Assembly (NCBI RefSeq): GCF_016863135.1
Contig: NZ_BOOH01000004.1
Coordinates: 115,119 to 179,118 of the forward strand
Reading direction: 5' to 3'
Length of the DNA: 64,000 nucleotides
Source of the DNA: Planobispora longispora
GTDB taxonomy: Bacteria > Actinomycetota > Actinomycetes > Streptosporangiales > Streptosporangiaceae
The notes beneath the pieces are model-generated. The model saw nothing but the letters and a program-made list of their open reading frames with translations, was not told the DNA's origin and ran no database searches. Both the position numbers and the translations under genes were made by a program. Of this stretch, positions 8,344-17,664 are shown piece by piece (the first letter of the stretch is position 1; each line of letters begins with the position of its first letter).

Positions 8344-9069
8344 TCACGCGCCTCCTTTCTGCCCGGTGTCGCGCGTCCCGTCGATCTGGTAGCCCCGCCA
8401 GGCGAAGAACACCGCGAGGATGCCGCCGCAGACGATCCCGGCGTCGGCGACGTTCCAGACCGGGAAGTGACCGGGGAAGGTCTCGATGAAGTCCACGACG
8501 TGGCCCTGGAACGGGGCGTCCCGGCCGAAGCCCGAGGGCCAGCGGAAGACCCGGTCGGTCAGGTTGCCCAGCGCCCCGCCGAGCAGCAGGCCGAGGGTGA
8601 CGGCCCACGGCAGGCTGCGCAGGTGGCGCGCGGTGCGCAGGATCGCGATCACCACTCCGGTCGCCACGCAGGTGAAGACGATCGTCATCCCGACGCCGAG
8701 GTTGAAGGCCGCCCCGGGGTTGAAGAGCACCCGGAACTGGAGCAGGCCGGGGATGAGGACCAGCGGGTCCCGGCCCTCGAGGGTCCTCAGCACGACGGTC
8801 TTCGTGACCAGGTCGAGGATGTAGACGATCGGCGCGATCGTCGCGAGCACGGCGATGCGCCGCGCCACCGGCGGGGCGGTTGAAGCGGCGGACGCGGCTC
8901 CGTCCTCCGGGACGGCGGCCGGCTCCCCCCCGACGTCACCGGCGGAACCGGCCGGGCTCTCCGGAACACCACCGGCCGGGCCTCCCGGGACGACACCGTC
9001 CGGTGACGTCCCGGTCAGCTCCTCATCGCCGGTCAGCGACGCTCCTCCCGCTGCTTGCAGGCCACGCAC
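8344..9069 (-). CDS. lspA: Lipoprotein signal peptidase (signal peptidase II)
   Basis: LspA cleaves the signal peptide of diacylglyceryl-modified prolipoproteins in the membrane. Four membrane segments are visible, and the two catalytic aspartates lie in [10 protein letters not shown] and NVADAGI. A Gly/Pro/acidic tail of some 50-70 residues precedes the first helix. The start is uncertain. GTG at 9069 is the nearest canonical start with a GAGGG 7 bp upstream, but it overlaps the previous gene by 37 bp. A CTG at 9036, overlapping the previous stop and 6-7 bp after GGGAGGA, fits the ribosome-binding site better. Confidence 0.88.
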   Translation of the reverse strand: MRGLQAAGGASLTGDEELTGTSPDGVVPGGPAGGVPESPAGSAGDVGGEPAAVPEDGAASAASTAPPVARRIAVLATIAPIVYILDLVTKTVVLRTLEGRDPLVLIPGLLQFRVLFNPGAAFNLGVGMTIVFTCVATGVVIAILRTARHLRSLPWAVTLGLLLGGALGNLTDRVFRWPSGFGRDAPFQGHVVDFIETFPGHFPVWNVADAGIVCGGILAVFFAWRGYQIDGTRDTGQKGGA

Positions 9070-9452
9070 AGCGTCGCCCTCGGGAACGCCTGCAGGCGCT
9101 CCTTGCCGATCGGCTGGTGGCACGATTCGCACACTCCGTAGGTCCCCGCGTCGATCCGGGCGATCGCTCGCTCATTCTGCGCGACGAGGTCGCGCGAATT
9201 CAGGGTAAGGGCGATCTCACGTTCCCGTTGATACGTCCGGGCCCCGGCGTCCGCCTGGTCGTCTCCCGCACCGTCGGTGACGTCGTTGGACGCGATCTCC
9301 GACTCCGCCCGGGCGATCTCGGCGTTCAGCTCCTCGATCTCCACGGCCAGCCGCTCGCGGACCTCGGCGAGCTCCTCGGCCGTCCAGGGGGCGGCGGGAC
9401 CGTTCTGTGCCGGAACCACCGCGTTCTTCTCCGCGCGTACGGTCGTGGCCAT
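9033..9452 (-). CDS. TraR/DksA-type zinc-finger protein
   Basis: The 139-residue protein has a coiled-coil N-terminal half (WTAEELAEVRERLAVEIEEL onwards) and a C4 zinc finger (CESCHQPI ... CVAC) with the family context YGVCESCHQPIGKERLQAFP. Such proteins bind the RNA polymerase secondary channel or act as accessory factors; the exact role here is not shown. The ATG at 9452 is 5 bp after GAGGAGG. The gene heads the dksA-like/lspA/rluD operon, divergent from ileS. Confidence 0.88.
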   Translation of the reverse strand: MATTVRAEKNAVVPAQNGPAAPWTAEELAEVRERLAVEIEELNAEIARAESEIASNDVTDGAGDDQADAGARTYQREREIALTLNSRDLVAQNERAIARIDAGTYGVCESCHQPIGKERLQAFPRATLCVACKQREERR

Positions 9453-9504
9453 GTAGGCCTCCTCACTCGATCGGACCCCTACCAGGGCGGTAAACGGTGC
9501 GGGA

Positions 9505-9533
9505 AGCTTAGGCCGCCCATAACAGAACGGCAA
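9505..9533 (-). promoter_or_regulatory. Candidate promoter of the dksA-like/lspA/rluD operon
   Basis: On the minus strand a TTGCCG (9528-9533) is followed after 17 bp by TAAGCT (9505-9510), about 53 bp upstream of the ATG. The match to the vegetative consensus is moderate. Confidence 0.35.
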
Positions 9534-9660
9534 ACGCCCCACTAACCTCTTTACCAATCCCGTACTATCCGCCCTCTTCCCTCTCATTCCGCTCGGCACC
9601 GGATATCGAGAGGCAGGGAAGGCCCCGCGTGCGTTATCGTTTGAGTTCGCAAGGCGTTGA

Positions 9661-9910
9661 CGGGGACGAGTACGTCCGGACCCCCTCGCACGAGCGACCC
9701 GGGGACGGTGGGAGCCCGGGGCGAGATCCGGAGGGAACATCACCCCCGAGCCGCCGGAAGAACGGTCCCCTGCCCGCCAGGAGACCCAGTAGACCCGGCA
9801 GCACCCGAAAGAAGAGGACTTCCGTCACCCGGAAGTCAAGGAGGGTGGTACCGCGGGGCCGTACGGTCTCGTCCCTCCACGCCACTGCCAGCACCAGCGT
9901 GGAGGTCCCG
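9661..9910 (+). ncRNA. T-box leader of ileS, translational type
   Basis: The highly conserved T-box core GGGTGGTACCGCGG lies at 9843-9856. Upstream, an AGTA (9669-9672) faces GAGATCC (9723-9729), where ATC at 9726-9728 is a plausible isoleucine specifier. Downstream, CCTCCACGC (9874-9882) can pair perfectly with GCGTGGAGG (9897-9905), which contains the ribosome-binding site of ileS. Uncharged tRNA-Ile pairing to the core should free that site. There is no terminator, so control is probably at translation, as known for actinobacterial ileS. Confidence 0.9.
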
Positions 9911-9916
9911 CCACCG

Positions 9917-12900
9917 ATGTCCGCCTATTTCCGCCCCCTTCCCGCGCAGGTCGACCTGCCCGCGCTCGAACACGAGGTGCTTGACCGCTGGCGGGACGGC
10001 AAGATCTTCGAGCGCTCGGTCGAGCAGAACTCCGGCGGCCCCGCCTGGGTCTTCTACGAGGGCCCGCCCACCGCCAACGGCATGCCCGGCGTCCACCACG
10101 TCGAGGCCCGCGTCTTCAAGGACGTCCTCCCCCGATACAAGTCCATGCAGGGCTACAGCGTGCCCCGCAAGGCCGGCTGGGACTGCCACGGCCTGCCCGT
10201 CGAGGTCGGCATCGAGAAAGAGCTCGGCCTGTCCGGCAAGAAGGACATCGAGGCGTACGGCATCGCCGAGTTCAACGCGCGCTGCCGCGAGTCAGTGCTG
10301 CGCCACGTGGACGCCTTCGAAGAGATGACCGAGCGGATGGGTTACTGGATCGACCTGTCCCAGGCCTACCGCACGATGGACCCGGCCTACGTCGAGTCCG
10401 TCTGGTGGTCGCTCAAAGTAATCTTCGACAAGGATCTCCTCTTCCGTGACTTCCGGATCACGCCGTACTGCCCACGCTGCGGCACCGGCCTGTCCGACCA
10501 CGAGCTGGGCCAGCCCGGCGGCTACGAGACCGTCTCCAGCCCGTCGGTCTACGTCCGCATGCCCGTGCGCTCCGGCCCGCTGGCCGAGCTCGGCGCGTCC
10601 CTGCTGATCTGGACCACCACGCCCTGGACCCTGGTGTCCAACACCGCGGTGGCGGTGCACCCCGAGGTCACCTACGTCGCCGCCCGCCCCGCCGGCTCCG
10701 ACGAGGTGCTGGTCGTGGCCGCGGCGCTGCTGCACGCCGCGCTGGGCGAGGACGCCGAAGTGGTCGCCACCTTCCAGGGCGCCGAGCTGGAGCACACCGC
10801 CTACGCGCGGCCGTTCGAGCTGGTCGACGTCCCCGGCGCCCACTACGTGGTCCTCGGCGACTACGTCACCACCGAGGACGGCACCGGCCTGGTCCACCAG
10901 GCCCCCGCCTTCGGCGCCGACGACATGACGACCTGCAAGCGGTACGGCCTGCCGGTGGTCAACCCGATCGGCCCCGACGGCCGCTTCCTGGACGACGTGC
11001 CGCAGGTCGGCGGGCAGTTCTTCAAGGACGCCGACGAGGGCCTGACCGCGGACCTGCGCGAGCGCGGCCTGCTGTACCGGGGCAGCCACTTCGAGCACAG
11101 CTACCCGCACTGCTGGCGCTGCCACACCGCGCTGCTGTACTACGCCCTGCCCGCCTGGTACATCCGCACCACCTCGATCAAGGACCAGCTCCTCGCCGAG
11201 AACGAGAAGACCAGCTGGTACCCCGAGACGATCAAGTGGGGCCGCTTCGGCGAGTGGCTGCGCAACAACGTCGACTGGTCGCTGTCCCGTTCCCGTTACT
11301 GGGGCACCCCGCTCCCGCTGTGGGTCTGCTCCGCCGACGAGTCGCACGTCACCTGCGTCGGCTCGCTGGCCGAGCTGAGCGAGCTGTCCGGCCAGGACGT
11401 CTCCGGCCTCGACCCGCACCGCCCCTACGTGGACGACGTCGTGCTGCCCTGCCCCTCCTGCGGGGCCGAGGCGCGCCGGGTGCCCGACGTGATCGACGCC
11501 TGGTACGACTCGGGCTCGATGCCGTTCGCCCAGTGGGGCGCGCCGTACCAGAACCCCGAGATGCTGGAGACCGCCTACCCGGCGCAGTTCATCTGCGAGG
11601 GGACCGACCAGACCCGCGGCTGGTTCTACTCGCTGATGGCGGTCGGCACCCTGGTCTTCGGCCGCTCCTCCTACGAGAACGTGCTCTGCCTCGGCCTGAT
11701 CCTGGCCGAGGACGGCCGCAAGATGAGCAAGCACCTGGGCAACGTGCTGCAGCCGATCCCGCTGATGGAGCAGCACGGCGCCGACGCCCTGCGCTGGTTC
11801 ATGGCCTGCTCCGGCTCGCCCTGGGCGGCCCGCCGGGTGGGCCACGCGGCCCTGGAGGAGATCGTCCGCAAGGTCCTGCTGACCTACTGGAACACGGCCT
11901 CGTTCTTCACGCTCTACGCCGGCGCCGAGTCCTGGGCCCCCTCCATGATCGACCAGGCTCCGGCGTACGGCGAGCGCCCGCTGATCGACCGGTGGGCCCT
12001 GGCCGAGCTGCACCGGACGGTGGCCGAGGTCACCTCCTCGATGGACGAGTTCGACACCGCCCGGGTCGGGCGGCGGCTGGCCGAGTTCCTCGACGACCTG
12101 TCCAACTGGTACGTGCGGCGCTCCCGCCGCCGGTTCTGGTCGGGCGACGTCTCCGCCTTCGCCACCCTGTACGAGTGCCTGGAGACCGTCACCCGCCTGA
12201 TGGCGCCGGTGGTGCCGTTCACCACCGACTACGTCTGGGACGTGCTCCGCGAGGAGGGCAGCCCCTCCTCGGTGCACCTGGCCTCCTGGCCGCAGGTGAA
12301 CTCCGCCCTGCTGGACCCGGCGCTGTCGGAGCAGATGGCGCTGGTCCGCCGCCTGGTGGAGCTGGGCCGCTCGGCCCGCGCCTCCAGCGGGGTCAAGACC
12401 CGCCAGCCGCTCGGCCGCGCGCTGGTCGGCGCCCCCGGCTGGGCCGCGCTCTCCGCCGAGCTGCGCGGGCTGATCGCCGAGGAGCTCAACGTGCAGGCCC
12501 TGGAGGACCTGTCGGGATTCTCCGCCGACCTGGTCTCCTTCACCGTCAAGCCCAACTTCCGGGCGCTGGGCAAGCGGTTCGGCTCCCAGACGAAGCTGGT
12601 GGCCGCCGCGGTGGCCGCCGCCGACGCCGGGGAGCTGGCCCGGGCCCTGCGCGCCGGGTCGCCGGTCTCGCTGGAGGCCGGCGAGCTGGGCACGGTGGAG
12701 CTGACCGGCGAGGACGTGATCGTCACCGAGCAGCCGAAGTCCGGCTGGGCGGTGGAGACCGGGGCCGTCGACACCGGCACCGGCGAGACCGTCGCCCTCG
12801 ACCTGGCCATCACCGACGAGCTGCGCCGCTCCGGCCTGATCCGCGACGTGATCCGCCTGGTCCAGGAGGCCCGCAAGACCACGGGCCTGGCCATCACCGA

Positions 12901-13084
12901 CCGGATCGACCTGTGGTGGTCCACCGACGACGCCGACCTGGCCGAGGCCCTGCGCGCCCAGGGCGGCGTCGTGGCCGACGAGGTGCTCGCGCTGTCCGTC
13001 ACCGAGGGCGCCGCCGAGGAGGTCCCGTCCCACCAGGACTCCGACCTCGGCCTCACCTTCCAGCTCCGCCGCGCCACCGCCTGA
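9917..13084 (+). CDS. ileS: Isoleucyl-tRNA synthetase, type 2
   Basis: This is a 1055-residue class I synthetase. The ATP-binding site appears as GMPGVHHVEARVFKD and the KMSKS loop as DGRKMSKHLGN; GWDCHGLPVE and the editing domain sequence are also present. The HHVEA form of the HIGH region and the long C-terminal domain fit the eukaryote-like IleRS2 group, which is often mupirocin-tolerant (family knowledge, not tested here). The ATG at 9917 follows the GGAGG that the T-box leader sequesters; the open frame extends upstream only because the leader lacks stops. It lies next to divIVA, a conserved actinobacterial arrangement. Confidence 0.97.
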   Translation: MSAYFRPLPAQVDLPALEHEVLDRWRDGKIFERSVEQNSGGPAWVFYEGPPTANGMPGVHHVEARVFKDVLPRYKSMQGYSVPRKAGWDCHGLPVEVGIEKELGLSGKKDIEAYGIAEFNARCRESVLRHVDAFEEMTERMGYWIDLSQAYRTMDPAYVESVWWSLKVIFDKDLLFRDFRITPYCPRCGTGLSDHELGQPGGYETVSSPSVYVRMPVRSGPLAELGASLLIWTTTPWTLVSNTAVAVHPEVTYVAARPAGSDEVLVVAAALLHAALGEDAEVVATFQGAELEHTAYARPFELVDVPGAHYVVLGDYVTTEDGTGLVHQAPAFGADDMTTCKRYGLPVVNPIGPDGRFLDDVPQVGGQFFKDADEGLTADLRERGLLYRGSHFEHSYPHCWRCHTALLYYALPAWYIRTTSIKDQLLAENEKTSWYPETIKWGRFGEWLRNNVDWSLSRSRYWGTPLPLWVCSADESHVTCVGSLAELSELSGQDVSGLDPHRPYVDDVVLPCPSCGAEARRVPDVIDAWYDSGSMPFAQWGAPYQNPEMLETAYPAQFICEGTDQTRGWFYSLMAVGTLVFGRSSYENVLCLGLILAEDGRKMSKHLGNVLQPIPLMEQHGADALRWFMACSGSPWAARRVGHAALEEIVRKVLLTYWNTASFFTLYAGAESWAPSMIDQAPAYGERPLIDRWALAELHRTVAEVTSSMDEFDTARVGRRLAEFLDDLSNWYVRRSRRRFWSGDVSAFATLYECLETVTRLMAPVVPFTTDYVWDVLREEGSPSSVHLASWPQVNSALLDPALSEQMALVRRLVELGRSARASSGVKTRQPLGRALVGAPGWAALSAELRGLIAEELNVQALEDLSGFSADLVSFTVKPNFRALGKRFGSQTKLVAAAVAAADAGELARALRAGSPVSLEAGELGTVELTGEDVIVTEQPKSGWAVETGAVDTGTGETVALDLAITDELRRSGLIRDVIRLVQEARKTTGLAITDRIDLWWSTDDADLAEALRAQGGVVADEVLALSVTEGAAEEVPSHQDSDLGLTFQLRRATA

Positions 13085-13094
13085 CCCGGAACAC

Positions 13095-13128
13095 GAGGAG
13101 GGCCCGGGATCACCCCCGGGCCCTCCTC
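13095..13128 (+). terminator. Terminator hairpin after ileS
   Basis: A perfect 14-bp stem (13095-13108 with 13115-13128, starting GAGGAGGGCCCGGG) with a 6-base loop lies 10 bp after the ileS stop. There is no T tract, which is common in high-GC actinomycetes. Confidence 0.7.
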
Positions 13129-13348
13129 ACGTTCACCCGGCGCTCGACGCCTCCCTCAGGCGCCCAGCACGTCCCTCCAGCACTCGCGACGCGTTCACCC
13201 GGTGCACAACGTGTCTCCTCGGGCGCGGAGGCGCCCTCCGTCCTCAGGAGCAGCGGACACGGCGCCGGTACGGCGAGACGGGGCACGGCGGGGTCCGGCG
13301 CCGTGAACGGCGATCAGCCGGTCAGGGGGCTGATCATGGAGCCGCCCG
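13129..13348. other. Intergenic region between convergent genes
   Basis: No gene is supported here. An 11-bp sequence CGTTCACCCGG occurs at 13130 and 13192. The segment near the right end forms a second hairpin, listed separately. Confidence 0.5.
13312..13335 (-). terminator. Candidate terminator of the twin-Cys-motif gene
   Basis: GATCAGCC (13312-13319) pairs with GGCTGATC (13328-13335) across an 8-base loop, 13 bp after the minus-strand stop at 13349. Confidence 0.4.
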
Positions 13349-14995
13349 CTACTGGCAGACCGAGCAAGCGCTCAGACCGGCCTCCTCGGCCTCGGCCCGG
13401 GACATGGTCTGCAGGCCGTCGTCGTCCACGCCCCTGATGAGGGGGCAGGCGGTGCCGTGGAAACGGCGGGTGCCCACGATGACCTTCACGGTTCCGGGGC
13501 GGTCCGCACCGGCCCGGTCGTCTTCCGGCGGAGCGCCGTCCTCGGCCTCCTCGACCACGACGGCGGGGATTCCCCTGGGCGAGGTGTCGGTGTCGTCGTC
13601 GGCCAGCGCCTCGGCGACCTTCTTCTCCTCTTGCCTCTCCTCGGGGGAGGACGTCCCGGCCGCCTCGGTGACAGGCGGCCCGGTCTTCTCCTGAGGCGTC
13701 TCAGGCTCGCCGGGAGACGTCGCCGCCGCCGGCTCCTCTGCCGAGGTGGAGTCGGCCGACACCTGCTGCCCGGCGCGCCCGGGTGCGGTCTCGGCCGGCT
13801 CCACCGGCTCGGATGCGCCGTTCTGCTCCACGACGTCCTCGCGCTCGGCGGCGGACTCCGTGGGAAGTCTCCGAGCGGCGGGGCCTTCCGGCTCCGTCAC
13901 GGGAGGCTTCACGGCCACGGTCTCGGAGGCGCTGTCCTCCGGCCGGATGTCGGACGGGGAGCCCATGGGGTCCGCGGACTCCGCGGGCTCCGCGAGCTCC
14001 GCGGATTCGGGCTCCGTCTCCTTCTCCTCCGCGACGGGCTCCGGTTCGGCGCCGGGCTTCGGCGCGGTCGCCGGAGGAGTCACGATGTCGCGGCTGAACC
14101 AGCTGGTCGCCGCGGCGTCCTCGGCGGGCGGGGCGGCCGGTGCCTGAACCGGGAACGCCGGGGTGGCGGGCGGGGCGGCCGGCCGGTTCGGCGGAGCGCC
14201 GCCCGAGGCGGCCGGCGCGTAAGGAGGGGTGAACCGGGTGGTGACCTCGGGGTCGGCCGGTCCGGCGGGCGCCGGTCGGGAGCCGGCCGACTCGGCGGGC
14301 GCGGGCCCGGCGGGGGCCGCGGGCGCCTGCTCCGCGAAGGACGCCGGGGAGTCCTGCTCCACGGCGGTCCGCGGCCTGGCGGGCTCCTGGACCTGCGCGG
14401 GAGCGTCCTGTTCCTGCGCGGGAGCGTCCTGGCGTCCCTGTGCGGGAGCGTCGTCCTGCGGCGCGAGTCCGGCGGTGAACTCGGGCAGGCACGCGGTGCA
14501 CGGGGTGAAGCCCTCTTCCCGGGCCTCCTCGTGGGTCAGCTCCTCGTGGTCCCTGCCGGCCAGCTGGCGGCACCCGGCGACGTGGTAACGCCTGCGGCCG
14601 GGGATCACCAGGACGATCGACTCGGCGTCCAGCGGGCCCTGCCGTCCGGCCGGAACCGGGCGGGTCGGAGCCGCGACCGGGGCCGTCTGGCGCACGCCGT
14701 GCGGCACCGCGGCGGGCCGGCCCGCCGGGACGTGCTGCGGAGGGGACGCCATGGACGGTGCGGGCATCGGCCCGGCCGGTCCCGCCCCCGGGTGGGGGGA
14801 CGGTGGAACCGCCCCGGCACGGCCTCCGCCGGGGAACAGTTCATGGCGTCGCAGCAACGCCCCGATCACCAGGAAGACCGCGGACAGCATACTGACCGCG
14901 ATCGACCATATGACCAGGGGCGGCTCGCCCAGCACGACGCCCGCGATGAGCAGGACGACGGCCGTCAACACCAAACCAGCGCTGATAAGGATCAC
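13349..14995 (-). CDS. Membrane protein with two Cys motifs joined by a disordered linker
   Basis: This 548-residue protein is not a family I can name. Two N-terminal membrane helices (about 2-22 and 27-47) are followed by a Pro/Ala/Gly-rich stretch. Near residues 130-170 comes a module with YHVAGCRQL ... EEGFTPCTACLPEF, then about 310 residues of low-complexity Ala/Pro/Glu sequence, and at the very C-terminus a second module with FHGTACPLI ... EAGLSACSVCQ. Both modules share the pattern H-x3-C, about 23 residues, C-x2-C, resembling Ada-like or nuclease-tail metal-binding repeats. The GTG start lies 7 bp after GGGAG. It sits next to divIVA, so a cell-envelope role is possible but unproven. 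Confidence 0.75.
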   Translation of the reverse strand: MILISAGLVLTAVVLLIAGVVLGEPPLVIWSIAVSMLSAVFLVIGALLRRHELFPGGGRAGAVPPSPHPGAGPAGPMPAPSMASPPQHVPAGRPAAVPHGVRQTAPVAAPTRPVPAGRQGPLDAESIVLVIPGRRRYHVAGCRQLAGRDHEELTHEEAREEGFTPCTACLPEFTAGLAPQDDAPAQGRQDAPAQEQDAPAQVQEPARPRTAVEQDSPASFAEQAPAAPAGPAPAESAGSRPAPAGPADPEVTTRFTPPYAPAASGGAPPNRPAAPPATPAFPVQAPAAPPAEDAAATSWFSRDIVTPPATAPKPGAEPEPVAEEKETEPESAELAEPAESADPMGSPSDIRPEDSASETVAVKPPVTEPEGPAARRLPTESAAEREDVVEQNGASEPVEPAETAPGRAGQQVSADSTSAEEPAAATSPGEPETPQEKTGPPVTEAAGTSSPEERQEEKKVAEALADDDTDTSPRGIPAVVVEEAEDGAPPEDDRAGADRPGTVKVIVGTRRFHGTACPLIRGVDDDGLQTMSRAEAEEAGLSACSVCQ

Positions 14996-15053
14996 AGGAG
15001 AACTCCCGGGTACGGGTCAGGGGGAATGACCCGACACCTTAGCGACGGTCTCG

Positions 15054-15908
15054 TCAGCGACGATCGTTGTGCGGTCCCTCGGCACCCTGGAAGGCCCCGG
15101 GGTGCGGCGAGGGCTCACCGCCGAACGGGTTGGCGGGACCGGCCTGCAGGGGCTGCTGGGGCCCGGGGGCGCCGGCGTGGGACATGGCGGGCGGGCCGCC
15201 CACGATCGGGAAGCCGCCGCTGCCCTCGGCCGCGACGTTCAGCTCCGCCAGCTGGTTCTCCAGGTAGAGCTTGAGGCGGCTGCGGTACTCGCGCTCGAAG
15301 CTGCGCAGCTCCTCGACCTTGCGCTCGAGCTCGTCGCGGTTCTGCACCAGCGAGCCCATGGCCTGGCGGTGGCGCTCCTGCGCGTCGCGCTCCAGCGTCT
15401 CGGCGCGGGCGCGGGCGTCGCCGATGACCTGCTCGGCCTGGCGGCGAGCCTTGGCCAGGATGTCGTCGGCCTCGCGGCGGGCGCGGGTCACCGTCTCGTC
15501 CGCCTCCCGGCGGGCGTCGGCGATCGCCTGGTCGGCCGTCTGCTGGGCCAGGGCGAGCACGCGGGCCGCGGTGTCCATGTTGTCCTCGGCCGGGGGCATG
15601 CCCATTCCGACGGGGACGGGCTGCTGCACCGGCTCGGGAGCCCGCATCGGCTCCGGCTGCGGCGGCATCATCATCTCGGGCTTGGGCTCGACGGGCGCCG
15701 GCGCCATGGCCATGCCCATCCCGCCGGGCACCTTGCCCCGCATGCACTCCGCAAGCTTGGCGCGGAGCTCCTCATTCTCCTGAATGAGGCGGTCCAGCTC
15801 GGACTCGACCTCGTCGAGGAAGGCGTCGACCTCTTCCTCGTCGTAGCCGGGCCTGAGCCTGGTCGTACTGAACTGCTTGTTCCGCACATCAGCGGGTGTC
15901 AGCGGCAT
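15054..15908 (-). CDS. divIVA: Polar growth and division scaffold DivIVA/Wag31
   Basis: The 284-residue protein starts MPLTPADVRNKQFSTTRL, the conserved lipid-binding N-terminal domain of DivIVA, followed by GYDEEEVDAFLDEVESELD. A Met/Pro-rich spacer near 60-105 separates it from a long coiled coil rich in Ala/Arg/Glu (about 110-225), and the tail is Gly/Pro-rich. In actinobacteria it marks hyphal or cell tips and directs wall synthesis. AAGGAG lies 8 bp before the ATG. It is the last clear cell-division gene of the dcw block. Confidence 0.96.
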   Translation of the reverse strand: MPLTPADVRNKQFSTTRLRPGYDEEEVDAFLDEVESELDRLIQENEELRAKLAECMRGKVPGGMGMAMAPAPVEPKPEMMMPPQPEPMRAPEPVQQPVPVGMGMPPAEDNMDTAARVLALAQQTADQAIADARREADETVTRARREADDILAKARRQAEQVIGDARARAETLERDAQERHRQAMGSLVQNRDELERKVEELRSFEREYRSRLKLYLENQLAELNVAAEGSGGFPIVGGPPAMSHAGAPGPQQPLQAGPANPFGGEPSPHPGAFQGAEGPHNDRR

Positions 15909-15959
15909 TTTTCGGTCTCCTTGGCGCGCTTGGAGTCTGTCCTGAGGGACGGTACCCGA

Positions 15960-16253
15960 TCAACGAGGTGGAAGCGCGGACACGAGTTGGATCAAGACCA
16001 AGACCACAATGAAGAGCACTGTGAAGCTTAGGTCAAAGGCAACCGTACCCAACCGGAGTGGCGGAATGAAACGGCGGAGGAACTTGAGAGGTGGGTCGGT
16101 CGCCGTGTATACGGCCTCCGCCAGCACCAGGACGACCCCCGTGGGACGCCACTGGCGCGCGAACGCCTGCACCGTCTCAAAGATCATTCTGCCGATCAGC
16201 AGAACCAGGTAGAGGGCCAGGACGAGGACCAGGATCCCGCTAACGATCTCCAC
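15960..16253 (-). CDS. yggT: YggT-family membrane protein
   Basis: This 97-residue protein has two hydrophobic segments (about 4-24 and 70-92) separated by a loop with VYTATDPPLKFLRRFIPPLR, the YggT signature. It is always found near sepF in Gram-positive bacteria, where it is also called YlmG, and is thought to help membrane or division organisation; its biochemical role is not established. It lies between sepF and divIVA in the standard order. Confidence 0.93.
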   Translation of the reverse strand: MEIVSGILVLVLALYLVLLIGRMIFETVQAFARQWRPTGVVLVLAEAVYTATDPPLKFLRRFIPPLRLGTVAFDLSFTVLFIVVLVLIQLVSALPPR

Positions 16254-16332
16254 GCTGCTGTCCTGCCTCCGTCCTGGTCAGCTGCCCCCAGAAGGACGGG
16301 GTGGGCTTCGACTCGATGTGCATAGTGGAACT

Positions 16333-16839
16333 CTAACTCTGGTTGAAGAACCCGCGTTCCGCGATTCGGGCCTTGTCCTCGGCGGTCACCTCGACATTGG
16401 CAGGGGACAACAGGAACACCTTGTTGGTAACACGTTCGATGCTCCCGTGTAGGCCAAAGACGAGACCTGCCGCGAAATCGACGAGCCGCTTCGCGTCGCT
16501 GTCAACCATCTCCGTCAGGTTCATGATGACCGGGGTGCCGTCGCGGAAGTGCTCCCCGATCGTCCGCGCCTCGTTGTAGGTGCGGGGATGAAGCGTCGTG
16601 ATGCGCGCCAGATCGGTCGTGCGGCGCTCCAGAACGGCCGTGGCGGGCCTCGGAGCGGGAACCCCGGGGTCTGCGGTGTCGTCCTCGCGTTCGTGGACCG
16701 TGCCGGCCCGTTCGTCGCCGCCGCGCCGCGAGTCGTCGAACTCCTCGTACTCGTCGTCGGGGTAGACGTCGTACCTCTCGTAGCGGTCGTCCTCCACAAG
16801 ACCGAGGTAGACCGCCATCTTGCGCATCGCGCCGGCCAT
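16333..16839 (-). CDS. sepF: Cell division protein SepF
   Basis: This 168-residue protein links FtsZ to the membrane. An N-terminal amphipathic stretch ([10 protein letters not shown]) is followed by an acidic, Asp/Glu/Tyr-rich linker, then the SepF core: [39 protein letters not shown] and [19 protein letters not shown]. An in-frame ATG four codons later (16827) could also be the start. GGAGG lies 14 bp before the chosen ATG, which is rather far. In actinobacteria, which lack FtsA, SepF is the main membrane anchor of the Z ring. Confidence 0.95.
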   Translation of the reverse strand: MAGAMRKMAVYLGLVEDDRYERYDVYPDDEYEEFDDSRRGGDERAGTVHEREDDTADPGVPAPRPATAVLERRTTDLARITTLHPRTYNEARTIGEHFRDGTPVIMNLTEMVDSDAKRLVDFAAGLVFGLHGSIERVTNKVFLLSPANVEVTAEDKARIAERGFFNQS

Positions 16840-16959
16840 CGCTGCTTCTTCCTCCGTCTTACTTCGATTGACCCGGGGTGGCAGCCATCCCCCCTTGGAG
16901 CTCACCGCCGATCGACCACTGACTGAACCCGTGAACGCCAAGGCCCACTTGGAGGGACA

Positions 16960-17664
16960 TTACCTGACGAAGGGCTTGCGGCGACCGAGCAACGCCGTAC
17001 CGACGCGGAGGTGTGTCGCGCCGTTCGCCACGGCCTCGGCGAGATCTCCGCTCATTCCCGCGGAAATCACACCGGCCCCCGGGTGCGCGTCCTGTACGGC
17101 CTGCGCGATCTCCCACAGGCGGGCGAACGCCTTGCCCGGTTCCTCCCCCAGCGGAGCCACCGCCATCACCCCGCCCAGCCGGAGCCCCGGAGCCCCGGCC
17201 ACCTCGTCCGCCAGGGCGGCCACGTCCGCCGGCCGGGCGCCGCCCCGTCCCGGATCGCCGTCCAGCGCCACCTGCACCAGGCAGGTGACCTCGCGGCCGG
17301 CCCTGACCGCCTCGCCGCTGAGCGCGGCGACCAGGCGCGGGCGGTCCACCGAGTGCACGACGTCGGCGTAGCCGACCACGGAGCGGACCTTGTTGGTCTG
17401 CAGCTGGCCGATGAAATGCCAGGTGAGGGCGAGGTCGGCGCATTCGCGCGCTTTGCCGGAAGCCTCCTGGTCGCGGTTCTCGCCCACGTCCCGCACCCCG
17501 AGCCCGGCCAGGAGCCGCACGTCGGAGGCGGGATAGGTCTTGCTCACCGCGATGAGGGTCAGCTCCTCGCGCGCCCGGCCCGCCGCCCGGCACGCCTCGG
17601 CGATCTGCGCCTCGACCTCCGCCAGCCCGGCCGCGATCTCATCTCGTCGTGTTTCCGCTGTCAC
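16960..17664 (-). CDS. yggS: PLP-homeostasis protein YggS/PipY
   Basis: The 234-residue protein has an alanine-racemase-like TIM-barrel fold without the second domain. The PLP lysine is in LIAVSKTYP near residue 38, and the family motifs VGENR, WHFIGQLQTNK and SAGMSGDLAEAV are clear. It buffers pyridoxal phosphate and affects amino-acid balance. A TTG at 17679 also opens the frame, but GTG at 17664 gives the normal N-terminus. It follows ftsZ directly, with no pgeF gene between. Confidence 0.94.
   Translation of the reverse strand: MTAETRRDEIAAGLAEVEAQIAEACRAAGRAREELTLIAVSKTYPASDVRLLAGLGVRDVGENRDQEASGKARECADLALTWHFIGQLQTNKVRSVVGYADVVHSVDRPRLVAALSGEAVRAGREVTCLVQVALDGDPGRGGARPADVAALADEVAGAPGLRLGGVMAVAPLGEEPGKAFARLWEIAQAVQDAHPGAGVISAGMSGDLAEAVANGATHLRVGTALLGRRKPFVR

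Noticed and set aside
10292..13033. 913-codon open frame antisense to ileS
   Set aside because: It mirrors the codon bias of ileS, has no recognisable domain and is rich in Gly/Gln/Val/His as expected from a GC-rich antisense frame.
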